Assembly (NCBI GenBank): GCA_028873595.1
Contig: JAPPOV010000033.1
Span: 45,155-109,154, forward strand
From: Gemmatimonadota bacterium
GTDB lineage: Bacteria; Gemmatimonadota; Gemmatimonadetes; Longimicrobiales; Gaopeijiaceae
DNA: 64,000 nucleotides
Reading direction: 5' to 3'
In this document: positions 27,072 to 35,905 of the stretch, in pieces
Position numbering within the stretch: the stretch's first letter is position 1
Layout: each line of letters opens with the position of its first letter
Made by a program: the position numbers and the translations under genes
Notes under the pieces: generated by a model
Told to the model about the DNA's origin: nothing
What the model saw: only the letters and a program-made list of their open reading frames with translations
Databases searched by the model: none

Positions 27072-30000
27072 GGAGCACCTGCGTCGGCCAGCGCCTGTTC
27101 GACGGCGGCCATCTCACCATCCAGGAACGCGCCGAGGTCATTCTGGAACGCGGAGAAGTCTCCTTCAGCGATTCTCAGGCTCTCCTGCATCGTCCCCGTG
27201 GGCGGCTGGCGCGTGTTCCACGATGACGCGGCCTGGCCAGCACGTCGCGAGATCGTCGGGGTGCTGGACTGGTTCAGTGAACCGCGCACCGGATCACCGT
27301 TGAGTGCGAGCCGGAAGCCGTCCAGACGCTGGGTCAGGTCGTCGAGTCGACCGTACAGGGCCGGGTCAGCCGAAGGCGTACGCTCCAGGGCGGCGCGCAT
27401 GTAGCGAACCCGCTCAGAGGCTTGAGACATCTCCGAGCTGGCGATCGAGATCCTGCGCTGCAGGTCGGCGACCCCAAGATGGAACGCCTCTACGGCCTGG
27501 AAGTCCGTACCGGCTGGGACGGTCGGCACGGGTTTCACGGTGAAGCTCTCCGCGGCTCCGATCTCCGTCGCTGCCCCGCCGTCGATGACGACCAGCTGGG
27601 CGGAATATTCGCCTGGCGCGGCGAGCGGGCCGGTCGGCTCGGTGACCCACGGGGGCCGGAATGCCGGGTCGGCGAAGCTGACCGGGTTCGGTGCGGGGTG
27701 TCGGAGGTCCCAGGTGACGCGGTGCACCCCTTCCCGCGCAGGTACCTCGACCCACCGCACCGGGGACCCGACGGCGTCCGAGATCCGGACGCGAATCATC
27801 GGACCGGTCTCGTTGCGCTCCGACCGGAGCCTGTCATAACCGGGGAAAGGGACGTCACTGCCTGCGTCCCGCAACGCCTGCTCCTGCTCTTCCCGCTCTG
27901 CTTCGGCGGTCAGACGAACCTCAGGCACGTGCACTGTGAACGTGGCACCGAACGGAGGATTGTCGCCGGACCATGCGGTTGATCCGAGCGTAGGCCGGCC
28001 GGTCGCCTGGTTGGTGAGCGCCGGTACGAACCACCAGGCATCCCGAAGCGGCATCACGCCGCCACCCTGCGCGAGCGCGTCCTGTGCGAGCGCACGCAGT
28101 GGAGCGTAGTCGTCGAGAATCCAGATGCCGCGGCCGAACGTGCCGCCGATGATGTCATCGTCCCGCCGATGCAGCTGTACGTCCCGGAACGCGATCGTGG
28201 GGGCTCCCGCATCGAGGCGGTGCCAGTTCGTCCCGCCGTTGACGGTGAACCAGAGCGAGGTCTCCCCCGCCAGAATCAGGAGATCGGGCTCGACGTGGTC
28301 CTGCTGCATCGCCCAGACGAGCTCTCCATCCGGCAGATCACCTCGGATCGACGTCCAGCTCTGGCCGTGGTCGTCACTCCGGAAGATGTACGGCGCGTAG
28401 TCGCCCACTTTGTGCGCATCTGCGAGCGCAAAGACCGTTGCGGCGTCATGCTCGCTCGCGACGACCTTGTTGATGAAGGAACGTTCAGGCACACCTGGGA
28501 GGTCGCGTGCACGAGTCCAGTTCGCCCCATCGTCTGTGGTCGCGTGTACGAGCCCATCATCGGAGCCCACGTAGATCGTCCCTGCCGCTATCGAGGACTC
28601 GGAGATGGTTGTGAGTGAGGCGTACTGCGACATCGCTCCGTTATCGTGAAGCGCGTCGAGCTCCCAGACCCGGCCCATGAAGGGCAGGGTGTACCGATCG
28701 GTGTCTGTGGTGAGGTCCCCCGAGATGGCGGTCCAGGTGTCTCCACGGTCGTCCGAGGCCCAGAGGCGCTGGGACGCGTAGTAGATCCGGTCCGGATCGT
28801 TCGGTGAGATCAGGATCGGAGAATCCCAGTTCCAACGCTCCGGCGGATCACCCGGTGCCGGCTGCGGCTGGATCGCAGTGATCTCCCCACTCACGCGGTC
28901 GACACGCTGCAAATTCCCTTGCTGCGTCATCATGTACATGACGTTGGCGTCGGTTGGATCGAAGGCGACGCCGTACCCGTCGGCCCCCAGTGGGAAGAGC
29001 CAATCCTCGTTGCGCACACCTTCCGTGGTTTGCGTCCGGGCCGGTGCCCAGAGGGTGCCGAGATCCTGCGCCCCGGCGAGGAGCTCGTAGAACGGCTCGG
29101 AGTTCGACGCCGCGATCTTGTAGAACTGCGCGATCGGGAGGTTCGGGAAGTGCCGCCACGTAGCGCCGCGGTCGAAGGTCTCATAGAGGCCCGCGTCCGT
29201 CCCGCCGAGCATATGCAGCGGGTTATCGGGATCGATCCAGAGGGCGTGATTGTCCGAGTGCTTGTCCCTGCCCGTCTCGAGATTGCCAAAGGTCGCGCCT
29301 CCGTCATACGTGACCTGGAAGAACACGTCCATCTGGATGACGATGTCCGCCTCGGTGGGCGACGCTTCGATCTCCTGGTAGTAGTGTGGCCCCGTGCCAC
29401 CGGAGATGTAGCTGTTGCGGTGCTCCCAGCTTTCACCGCGATCTGCGGAGCGGTAGAAGCCCTCCTGCCCCTCGTTCGACTCGATCGTCGCATACACGAG
29501 ATCGGGGTCTGCCGGAGTCACGGCGAGCGCGATCTTGCCCATGTCGCGAGAGGGGAGGCCCGTGGTGATCTCTCGCCAGCTGCGGCCGCCGTCCATCGAC
29601 TTCCAGATGCCGGACTCCGGTCCGCCGGCCATGTAGCCCCAGGTATGACGGCGACGCTGGAATGCCGCTGCGTAGATCGTATTCGGGTCGTCAGGCGCGA
29701 ATTCCATGTCCGTGACGCCGGTGTTTTCGTCAATCGTCAGGGTTGCGGTCCAACTCTCCCCACCATCCTCAGTCATGTAGACGCCGCGCTCCCCTCCGGA
29801 AGACCACAGGGGACCCTCCGATGCAACGAGCACGACGTCCGGGTTCTCGGGGTGGATCAGGATCTTTCCGATGTGCTCCGATTCCGGGAGGCCCATGTTC
29901 GCCCACGTCGCGCCGCCATCGAGACTCCGATATACGCCGGTGCCCCATGCGACGTGTCGGCCGCTGACGTTCTCACCGGTGCCGACCCAGACGATCTCTG

Positions 30001-30325
30001 GGTTCGACGGCGCGAGCGCGATCTCCCCAATCGAGTAGCTTGGCTGGTCGTCGAAGATCGGTGTGAAGGTCGTGCCCGCGTTCGTGGTCTTCCACACACC
30101 GCCGGACCCGACGCCCACATACCAGATGGATTTGTCGTGCGGGTGTACCTCGACGTCAGCGATCCGTCCGCCGGCCACGGCTGGCCCGACCTCGCGAAGC
30201 TCGAGCGCGGTTGCGGCCTGTTCGATCGATACCTGCGCGGCAGCGACACCGGGGAGAAGGAGTGTGCCGAAGAGGAGGAGCGCCCCACGGTAGGCGAGGG
30301 GCGATCGTGGCAGTGCGTGCGTCAT
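27041..30325 (-). CDS. Secreted BNR/Asp-box repeat (sortilin/VPS10-like propeller) protein
   Basis: A large exported protein (1094 residues) with a signal peptide ending LLLPGVAAAQ. The N-terminal ~700 residues carry repeated Asp-box motifs (SxDxGxTW type: SLDGGATW, TEDGGESW, SMDGGRSW, SADRGESW, SDDRGDTW, SDDHGQSW), which define a multi-bladed sortilin-like or glycosyl-hydrolase-like beta-propeller. The C-terminal ~350 residues hold a beta-sandwich (VTWDLRHPAPNPV, AAPGEYSAQLVVIDG) and a helical tail rich in R, E and L. Proteins of this type are very common in Gemmatimonadota and Bacteroidota and are often called glycosyl hydrolases without proof; no catalytic pair is identified here. The ATG at 30325 before the signal is preferred to an upstream one at 30394. 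Confidence 0.88.
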   Translation of the reverse strand: MTHALPRSPLAYRGALLLFGTLLLPGVAAAQVSIEQAATALELREVGPAVAGGRIADVEVHPHDKSIWYVGVGSGGVWKTTNAGTTFTPIFDDQPSYSIGEIALAPSNPEIVWVGTGENVSGRHVAWGTGVYRSLDGGATWANMGLPESEHIGKILIHPENPDVVLVASEGPLWSSGGERGVYMTEDGGESWTATLTIDENTGVTDMEFAPDDPNTIYAAAFQRRRHTWGYMAGGPESGIWKSMDGGRSWREITTGLPSRDMGKIALAVTPADPDLVYATIESNEGQEGFYRSADRGESWEHRNSYISGGTGPHYYQEIEASPTEADIVIQMDVFFQVTYDGGATFGNLETGRDKHSDNHALWIDPDNPLHMLGGTDAGLYETFDRGATWRHFPNLPIAQFYKIAASNSEPFYELLAGAQDLGTLWAPARTQTTEGVRNEDWLFPLGADGYGVAFDPTDANVMYMMTQQGNLQRVDRVSGEITAIQPQPAPGDPPERWNWDSPILISPNDPDRIYYASQRLWASDDRGDTWTAISGDLTTDTDRYTLPFMGRVWELDALHDNGAMSQYASLTTISESSIAAGTIYVGSDDGLVHATTDDGANWTRARDLPGVPERSFINKVVASEHDAATVFALADAHKVGDYAPYIFRSDDHGQSWTSIRGDLPDGELVWAMQQDHVEPDLLILAGETSLWFTVNGGTNWHRLDAGAPTIAFRDVQLHRRDDDIIGGTFGRGIWILDDYAPLRALAQDALAQGGGVMPLRDAWWFVPALTNQATGRPTLGSTAWSGDNPPFGATFTVHVPEVRLTAEAEREEQEQALRDAGSDVPFPGYDRLRSERNETGPMIRVRISDAVGSPVRWVEVPAREGVHRVTWDLRHPAPNPVSFADPAFRPPWVTEPTGPLAAPGEYSAQLVVIDGGAATEIGAAESFTVKPVPTVPAGTDFQAVEAFHLGVADLQRRISIASSEMSQASERVRYMRAALERTPSADPALYGRLDDLTQRLDGFRLALNGDPVRGSLNQSSTPTISRRAGQAASSWNTRQPPTGTMQESLRIAEGDFSAFQNDLGAFLDGEMAAVEQALADAGAPWTPGRRVGR

Positions 30326-30664
30326 GACGTGTGCAGGCTCAGGGGAACTCGAACGAGGGCGAGTATCGTGCGTCGGCGGTGGTGCACAGGGCAAGCGTAC
30401 CGGGGTCGAACCGTCGGTACTGCGGGAGCAGCCCGGGGGCTTCCACGAGTCGACCCGAAGTACGTGAGCTGGAGATCCGGTGTGGTCGAGTGGATCATTC
30501 CGTCGATCGTTGAGTCGTCACCGGCCACGCACTGTCCGCTGGGAATGCCGTTCGGGTGCGTGCCCCGACGGTCGCATCAGTACATGGAGGCGTTGAGGTT
30601 TCGGAGTCCCCCGTCCTCCACCCGCGTCACGGCCGGATTCGGCAAACCCTGACGGTGGGTGTGA
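30326..30664. other. 339-bp intergenic region
   Basis: This stretch separates the BNR-repeat gene from the GlcG/HbpS gene, both on the minus strand, so it should hold the promoter of the former and the end of the latter's transcript. I find no protein-like frame, strong hairpin or repeat in it. Confidence 0.5.
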
Positions 30665-31138
30665 TCAACGCCGTGCGGTCGCTCCAATCGCAGCCAGCCC
30701 TGCTCGTACGGCCTGAGCATCCTCGGAGCCACGAGCGCCACTGGCCGCCATCGCGCCGACCATCTCGCCGTTCATGAAAATCGGTAGACCCCCTTCGTAA
30801 TGGATGCCACCCGGGATCGTATCCGTCGTGCCTGCCGCCAAAGCCTGACCGTACACAACTGTAGCTTCTCCAGTCGTGATCACGACGTGGACCTTCCGCA
30901 TCACGATGTCCGTCGTGCGCGGCGGGGCTCCATCCATCCGGCGGAGATAGACCGGGAGACCCTCAGCGTCCGTGACGTAGATCGTGAGGTTCCACCCATT
31001 CGCTCGCGCTTCGACTTCCGCTGCGTCCACGGCGGTCTGCGCCTGCTCCATCGTGAGCTGGGCTTCCGTATGGGTCGGGGAGACGACAAGTCCGAATACG
31101 GTGAGCGCGAACACAGTGAATGACATCGGAATCTTCAT
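30665..31138 (-). CDS. GlcG/HbpS family heme-binding-like protein, secreted
   Basis: A 157-residue exported protein of the GlcG/HbpS (DUF336) family. After a signal peptide (FTVFALTVFGLVVSPTHTEAQ in outline) come LTMEQAQTAVDAAEVEARANG and the beta-strand ITIYVTD-type segment. Then come RMDGAPPRTTDIVMRK and the family C-terminus GGLPIFMNGEMVGAMAASGA followed by a short helix. HbpS of Streptomyces binds heme and iron extracellularly, and GlcG is found in glycolate operons; neither role can be proven here. Single-gene transcription unit, divergent from the deacylase operon with 284 bp between starts. Confidence 0.88.
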   Translation of the reverse strand: MKIPMSFTVFALTVFGLVVSPTHTEAQLTMEQAQTAVDAAEVEARANGWNLTIYVTDAEGLPVYLRRMDGAPPRTTDIVMRKVHVVITTGEATVVYGQALAAGTTDTIPGGIHYEGGLPIFMNGEMVGAMAASGARGSEDAQAVRAGLAAIGATARR

Positions 31139-31217
31139 GGCAGTGCAGGGGAGCGGGGCGTGGTTCGGCGGTGAACAGTATGCGGATCGTACGCCTGAGT
31201 TCCGATGCTCACCTCAT

Positions 31218-31244
31218 GCATCCCCCGCGATCATCGGGGGATGC
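31218..31244. repeat. 10-bp perfect inverted repeat in a divergent intergenic region
   Basis: The arms GCATCCCCCG and CGGGGGATGC are separated by a 7-base loop (CGATCAT). It lies between two divergently transcribed genes, about 80 bp upstream of the GlcG-like start and 180 bp upstream of the deacylase start. A terminator is therefore not expected and no T-run follows on either strand. It may be an operator or a structured 5' leader element. Confidence 0.6.
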
Positions 31245-31422
31245 TGGTGCAGTACGTATCACCACTGCCGCGCTGAATGTCCGAGAACGCCGTCGACGGC
31301 CTCGGTGAGGCCAGGAGCATGCCGACGTCGTCGAGCACAAAGAGCCAATCGCCGCTCATGTATCGCAGAGACATTAGACAGCGTACCTATAGTTGCTTGA
31401 AATCAGCAGAGAGGAAGCCGAT

Positions 31423-33129
31423 ATGCCGCTTTTCCGCACACACCGCCCTACCCTGTCGCCTCGGATGGCCCGACTCGCGTGTGTCTCGGTCGCAGCCGTG
31501 CTCGTGACGCTTGGTGCTTGTGTTCCGCCCGACGATTCCGACGTGCCCTTCGACATACTGATCGCCAACGCGCGTGTCGTCGACGGAGCAGGCAATCCCT
31601 GGTTTCGCGGCGACGTGGGCATCCGGGGAGACCGGATCGCGGCCGTGGGCGCGCTCGATGGTCAGCCGGCGTATCGGACGATCGATGCTGCCGATCGTGT
31701 GGTGAGCCCGGGGTTCATCGACATGATGGGACAGTCGACGACAGTCCTGATGACCAACCCGCCCAGTGCGGAGTCCAAGCTACGCCAAGGGATCACCACG
31801 TATCTCTCCGGTGAGGGCGGGTCTCCCGCGCCTCGCTCCCCCGACGCACCCCCGGTGTCGGTTCAGGGTGACGAACGGGCGTGGACGACATACGGGGAGT
31901 ATTTCGGGCTCCTCGAGGAGTACGGTATCCCCATCAACGTCGTACACGATGTCGGCCTGACCCAGGTCCGTCGGGTCGTACTCGGGGACCAGGACGTGCA
32001 GCCGACGCCGGAGCAGCTCGAAGAAATGAAAGGGCTCGTTCGGCAAGCCATGGAAGACGGGGCAGTCGGTACCTCGACTTCGCTGATCTACCCGCCGGCG
32101 ATCTATGCTGAGACCGACGAGTTGATTGAGCTGACGCGGGTAGCCGGAGAGTACGGTGGCGTCTACTTCACGCACATGCGCAACGAGAGTAACGCGGTAC
32201 TCGATGCGATCCGGGAGGCCATGGCAGTCGGTGCAGGTGCGGGTGTGCCCGTGCACATCTACCACCTGAAGGCGGCAGGTCAGGAGAATTGGCCGCTCAT
32301 GGCCGATGCACTCGCTCTGATTGACTCGGCCCGCGCAGAAGGGATGGATGTGACGGCGGACATCTATCCGTACATCCGCAACGGAATTGGGCTCGGCTCC
32401 TTCCTGCACCCTCGCCACTACGCCGCAGGGACAGGCCCGTTTCTGGAGACTCTGGATGATCCGGAGCTCAGAGCCGAACTCCGCCGCGAGGTCGAGACGA
32501 CGTCCGACTGGGAAAACTGGTACCGGCATGTGGGGATGAACTGGGACAACGTCCTGATCGTCTCGGGTTCCGATGCCGTGGATCCGGCGGTGATCAACCG
32601 CTCGATCACCGAGGCTGCGGAGATTCTTGGCACGGATCCGTGGAACGCCTTTTTCGATCTCGTGCAGGCAGGCGGCGTGAGCGTGAACCCGCAGAGTATG
32701 AACGAGGAGCAGAAGTGGCTCGCGCTCGACGCCGAGTACGTGATGATCGACACGGATGCTTCACCCGTGAACCCGGAGACGACCGACAGCTCGCATCCTC
32801 GGGCGTTCGGTGCCTTCCCGCGAGTGATCGCAAAGTACGTGCGGGAGGACAGCGTTCTGAGCCTTGAAGACGCGATCCGGCGGATGTCGTCGATGGCCGC
32901 GCAGCGGCTGGGTCTTCACGATCGGGGCTTCGGCGCGCCCGGCATGGCGGCCGATCTTGTCGTGTTCGACCCTGAGCAGATCCGTGACAGGGCCGAGTTC
33001 GGGGCCAATGCCATGAGGTACGCCGAGGGGGTGGACTATCTCCTCGTGAACGGGGCCGTCGTCATCGACGACGGAGCGCTGTTGGACGTCATGCCTGGGC
33101 GCGTGCTCAGGCGAGGGGGTGGTTCGTGA
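31423..33129 (+). CDS. D-aminoacylase-like amidohydrolase lipoprotein with altered metal motif
   Basis: A 568-residue exported protein of the N-acyl-D-amino-acid deacylase (amidohydrolase) family. A lipoprotein signal (VLVTLGAC) is followed by FDILIANARVVDGAGNPW and a full-length TIM barrel with YFTHMRNES, PVHIYHLKAAG and GMDVTADIYPY. At the usual HxH metal site the sequence reads PGFIDMMGQS: the two histidines are replaced by Met102 and Gln104, so the binuclear site must differ or be lost. The sister gene at 40609 keeps HSHHD. The start is the ATG at 31423 with GAGGAAG 7 bases upstream. Its stop overlaps the next gene (TGATG), so the pair is translationally coupled. Confidence 0.9.
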   Translation: MPLFRTHRPTLSPRMARLACVSVAAVLVTLGACVPPDDSDVPFDILIANARVVDGAGNPWFRGDVGIRGDRIAAVGALDGQPAYRTIDAADRVVSPGFIDMMGQSTTVLMTNPPSAESKLRQGITTYLSGEGGSPAPRSPDAPPVSVQGDERAWTTYGEYFGLLEEYGIPINVVHDVGLTQVRRVVLGDQDVQPTPEQLEEMKGLVRQAMEDGAVGTSTSLIYPPAIYAETDELIELTRVAGEYGGVYFTHMRNESNAVLDAIREAMAVGAGAGVPVHIYHLKAAGQENWPLMADALALIDSARAEGMDVTADIYPYIRNGIGLGSFLHPRHYAAGTGPFLETLDDPELRAELRREVETTSDWENWYRHVGMNWDNVLIVSGSDAVDPAVINRSITEAAEILGTDPWNAFFDLVQAGGVSVNPQSMNEEQKWLALDAEYVMIDTDASPVNPETTDSSHPRAFGAFPRVIAKYVREDSVLSLEDAIRRMSSMAAQRLGLHDRGFGAPGMAADLVVFDPEQIRDRAEFGANAMRYAEGVDYLLVNGAVVIDDGALLDVMPGRVLRRGGGS

Positions 33130-34574
33130 TGACCGTCCCGATGAGACAACGGCCAGCCTCGGCGCGTGGGCTGCTACCCGTTGCTTTGCTCATTCTGGCG
33201 GGCTGCTCAGGCGAAGCTGCTCAAAGCGGAGGTGCCGGCCCGGTCCATCCCGGAGTCGACGCGGTCTTCGCCGACCTCGATCGGGATGACGCGCCGGGTG
33301 CTGCGGTTGGTGTGCTGCTCGGAGGAGAAGTCGTACACCGTGCCGGATACGGCATCGCCAACATGGATCACGGAATTCCGATCACTCCAGAGACGGTGTT
33401 CGATATCGCGTCGATCTCCAAACAGTTCGGCGCGATGGCGGCACTCATGCTCGAGGATGAAGGTCGTCTCGACTTTGACGCGGACGTGCGCGAGTACGTG
33501 TCCGAGCTTCCCGACTTCGGCTCAACCATTACCCCGCGCCATCTAGTGCATCACACCAGCGGGATTCGCGACTGGCCTCACGCGATGATGCTCGGAGGGA
33601 TGACGTACACCGACGTGATCTCGTTCGACAAGATTCTCCGGATGCTGTACCAGCAGGAGGACTTGGACTTCCCGCCGGGCTCGGAGTACTCGTACTCCAA
33701 CACGGGATACAACCTTCTCGCCCGCATCATCGAGGTGCAGTCGGGTGAGTCATTTCGGGACTACACCGAGGCGCGAATCTTCGAACCCCTCGGTATGGAG
33801 CGCACGCACTTTTCCGACGATTACCTGGAGATCGTGCCGGGTCGCGCCGAGTCCTACACGCCGACCGAAGACGGGCAGTACCGCCGGGTCGTCAACCAGC
33901 TCACCGCGCTGGCGTCCAGCTCGCTCAATACCTCGATGGACGACTTCCTCCTTTGGATGAAGAACTATGAGACGGCGGCCGTCGGTGGCGAGGTACTCAT
34001 GGAGCGCATGCTCCAGCAGGGCGTGCTGAACGACGGTGAGGTGTTGACCTATGCGCAGGGCCTGCGCCTCGCTGATTACCGAGGTTTGCCCACCTTCGGA
34101 CATGGAGGAAGCTGGGCCGGCTACCGCACGAACTTCGTGCGCTTCCCCGAGCAGAATCTCTCGATAGCTGTCTTCTGCAACGTCTCGAATTGTGACCCTG
34201 GTGGACGTGCCCGGCGGGTCGCCGAGGTCTTTCTGGAGGATCAGATGACCCCGCCACCCGAGGCCGTATCGGACCGCCCAGGTTCCGATGCGGTCACGCT
34301 GTCTCCCGCGCAGCTCCGGGCCTACGAAGGCTGGTACAGGAGTGCCGAGCTGGACTCGAGCTATGAGATCGTGGCGGGCGACGGTGTTCTGATCGCACGT
34401 CACTGGCGGAATGCGGACGCCATGCTCACGCCGGTCGGTGGCGACGAGTTTCGAGGCGACGAGGGCTGGCTGCCACGCGTGCACTTCACGCGGAATCCAT
34501 CGGGGCAGGTCACCGAGTTCGCCGCCACGGGCAGTCGTGTCCGCAATCTCCGTTTCGAACGCCAGCACTTCTAA
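33129..34574 (+). CDS. Serine hydrolase, class C beta-lactamase fold, lipoprotein
   Basis: A 481-residue exported serine hydrolase of the beta-lactamase/D-aminopeptidase/esterase family. Lipoprotein signal VALLILAGC. Active-site motifs are SISK with Ser95 and Lys98 (VFDIASISKQFGAM), YSYSNTGY for the Tyr-x-Asn element, and HGGSWAGYR for the third (KTG-equivalent) element. A C-terminal lipocalin-like domain of about 100 residues follows (LRAYEGWYRSAELDSSYEIV). The start codon overlaps the stop of the deacylase (TGATG; a GTG one codon earlier is also possible) and the epoxide hydrolase follows after 5 bp. It likely acts on peptides with D-residues or amides; a true beta-lactamase role is unlikely. 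Confidence 0.92.
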   Translation: MTVPMRQRPASARGLLPVALLILAGCSGEAAQSGGAGPVHPGVDAVFADLDRDDAPGAAVGVLLGGEVVHRAGYGIANMDHGIPITPETVFDIASISKQFGAMAALMLEDEGRLDFDADVREYVSELPDFGSTITPRHLVHHTSGIRDWPHAMMLGGMTYTDVISFDKILRMLYQQEDLDFPPGSEYSYSNTGYNLLARIIEVQSGESFRDYTEARIFEPLGMERTHFSDDYLEIVPGRAESYTPTEDGQYRRVVNQLTALASSSLNTSMDDFLLWMKNYETAAVGGEVLMERMLQQGVLNDGEVLTYAQGLRLADYRGLPTFGHGGSWAGYRTNFVRFPEQNLSIAVFCNVSNCDPGGRARRVAEVFLEDQMTPPPEAVSDRPGSDAVTLSPAQLRAYEGWYRSAELDSSYEIVAGDGVLIARHWRNADAMLTPVGGDEFRGDEGWLPRVHFTRNPSGQVTEFAATGSRVRNLRFERQHF

Positions 34575-34579
34575 CCGCC

Positions 34580-35854
34580 GTGCCCTCACTGACCAGTATC
34601 GCCGGGCGTTGGGCCCGGTCTTCCCTCATCGTGTTCGTGCTCGTCGCCTCTTCGGCATGCTCAGCCGCGACGGATACGGAGGCGAGACCGATGGACCCGG
34701 ACGCAATCCGGCCGTTCACGATCGACGTGCCCGACGAGGTTCTGGCCGATCTCGCTGACCGTCTCGCTCGGGCCCGTGTCCCGGACCAGATCCCTGGGAC
34801 AGGGTGGACATACGGAACGGACGGGACGTACCTCACGGAGCTCCTGGAATACTGGAGATCCGACTTCGACTGGCGAGCTCAGGAGCAGGCGCTCAACGAG
34901 CTTGATCACTTCAAGACCGAGGTCGACGGGGTGGATGTGCATTTCATCCATCAGCGCTCGCCCAACCCCGACGCGACTCCCTTGCTCCTGATCCACGGGT
35001 GGCCGGGTTCGGTCTTTGAGTTCATGGATCTCGTCGGGCCGCTTACCGACCCGGTGTCGTACGGGGGTGAGGCGAGTGACGCGTTCCATCTGGTAATTCC
35101 GTCGCTGCCGGGCTTCGGCTTCTCGGGCAAGCCGACCGAGACTGGGTGGAGTCCGGAGCGGATGGCCGATGCCTTCGCCGTTCTCATGGCTCGACTCGGA
35201 TACGACCGGTATGGGATCCAGGGCGGAGACTGGGGCGGGATCATCGGGCGTTCGCTCCCGGGCAATGATGTGGATCACGTGATCGGCTTTCACACGAACT
35301 TCGTACTGGGTGGTCCCGCTCCGGGGACTGATCCGAACGCAGGGGTCACGGACGAAGAGCGTACTCTTCGCGCCGAGCGGATGGAGGCTTTTGCGGAAGG
35401 CAGTGCCTACCAGGAGATCCAGGGAACCAAGCCGCAGTCGGTCGGTGTGGGCCTCAATGACTCACCAGCGGGTCTGGCTGCCTGGATCGTGGAGAAATTC
35501 CATGGGTGGAGCGACAACGACGGACACGTCGAAGACGCATTCACCAAGGACCAGATGCTGGCGAACATCACCCTGTACTGGGTGACCGAGACGATCACTT
35601 CGTCGGCTCGCATCTACTATGAGTTTCGTCATGCGCCAACCGAGCGTCCGGTACCGTACCTCTCGGTGCCGACGGCGGGCGCGATCTTCCCCAAGGAGAT
35701 CTACTTCACGCCCCGTGCCTGGGCCGAGGCTCGGTACAACATCGTGCGCTGGACGGTGATGCCTCGGGGAGGCCATTTCGCTGCGCTCGAGGAGCGCGAT
35801 CTTCTCGTGGACGATGTGCGAGCGTTCTTTCGCGACCTGAAGGGCACACGATAG
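34580..35854 (+). CDS. Epoxide hydrolase family protein (exported)
   Basis: A 424-residue alpha/beta hydrolase with the N-terminal EHN domain of epoxide hydrolases (FTIDVPDEVLADLADRLARA; WRAQEQALNELDHF). Core motifs are LLLIHGWPGS (oxyanion hole) and GIQGGDWGGIIG with the nucleophile Asp217. In the C-terminal part the likely base is in PRGGHFAALE. A lipoprotein-type signal (FVLVASSAC) puts it outside the cytoplasm, which is unusual for juvenile-hormone-type epoxide hydrolases but common in this phylum. GTG start, 5 bp after the serine hydrolase and so third in the operon. It converts an epoxide to a diol; the substrate is unknown. Confidence 0.92.
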   Translation: MPSLTSIAGRWARSSLIVFVLVASSACSAATDTEARPMDPDAIRPFTIDVPDEVLADLADRLARARVPDQIPGTGWTYGTDGTYLTELLEYWRSDFDWRAQEQALNELDHFKTEVDGVDVHFIHQRSPNPDATPLLLIHGWPGSVFEFMDLVGPLTDPVSYGGEASDAFHLVIPSLPGFGFSGKPTETGWSPERMADAFAVLMARLGYDRYGIQGGDWGGIIGRSLPGNDVDHVIGFHTNFVLGGPAPGTDPNAGVTDEERTLRAERMEAFAEGSAYQEIQGTKPQSVGVGLNDSPAGLAAWIVEKFHGWSDNDGHVEDAFTKDQMLANITLYWVTETITSSARIYYEFRHAPTERPVPYLSVPTAGAIFPKEIYFTPRAWAEARYNIVRWTVMPRGGHFAALEERDLLVDDVRAFFRDLKGTR

Positions 35855-35905
35855 CATCGTACACGCCTTTGATCGGGCGAATCATCCCTCGAGCCAGAGA
35901 TCCAC

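Noticed and set aside
28919..30652. 577-codon plus-strand open frame
   Set aside because: Antisense shadow of the BNR-repeat gene; no signal peptide, no repeats and no ribosome binding site.
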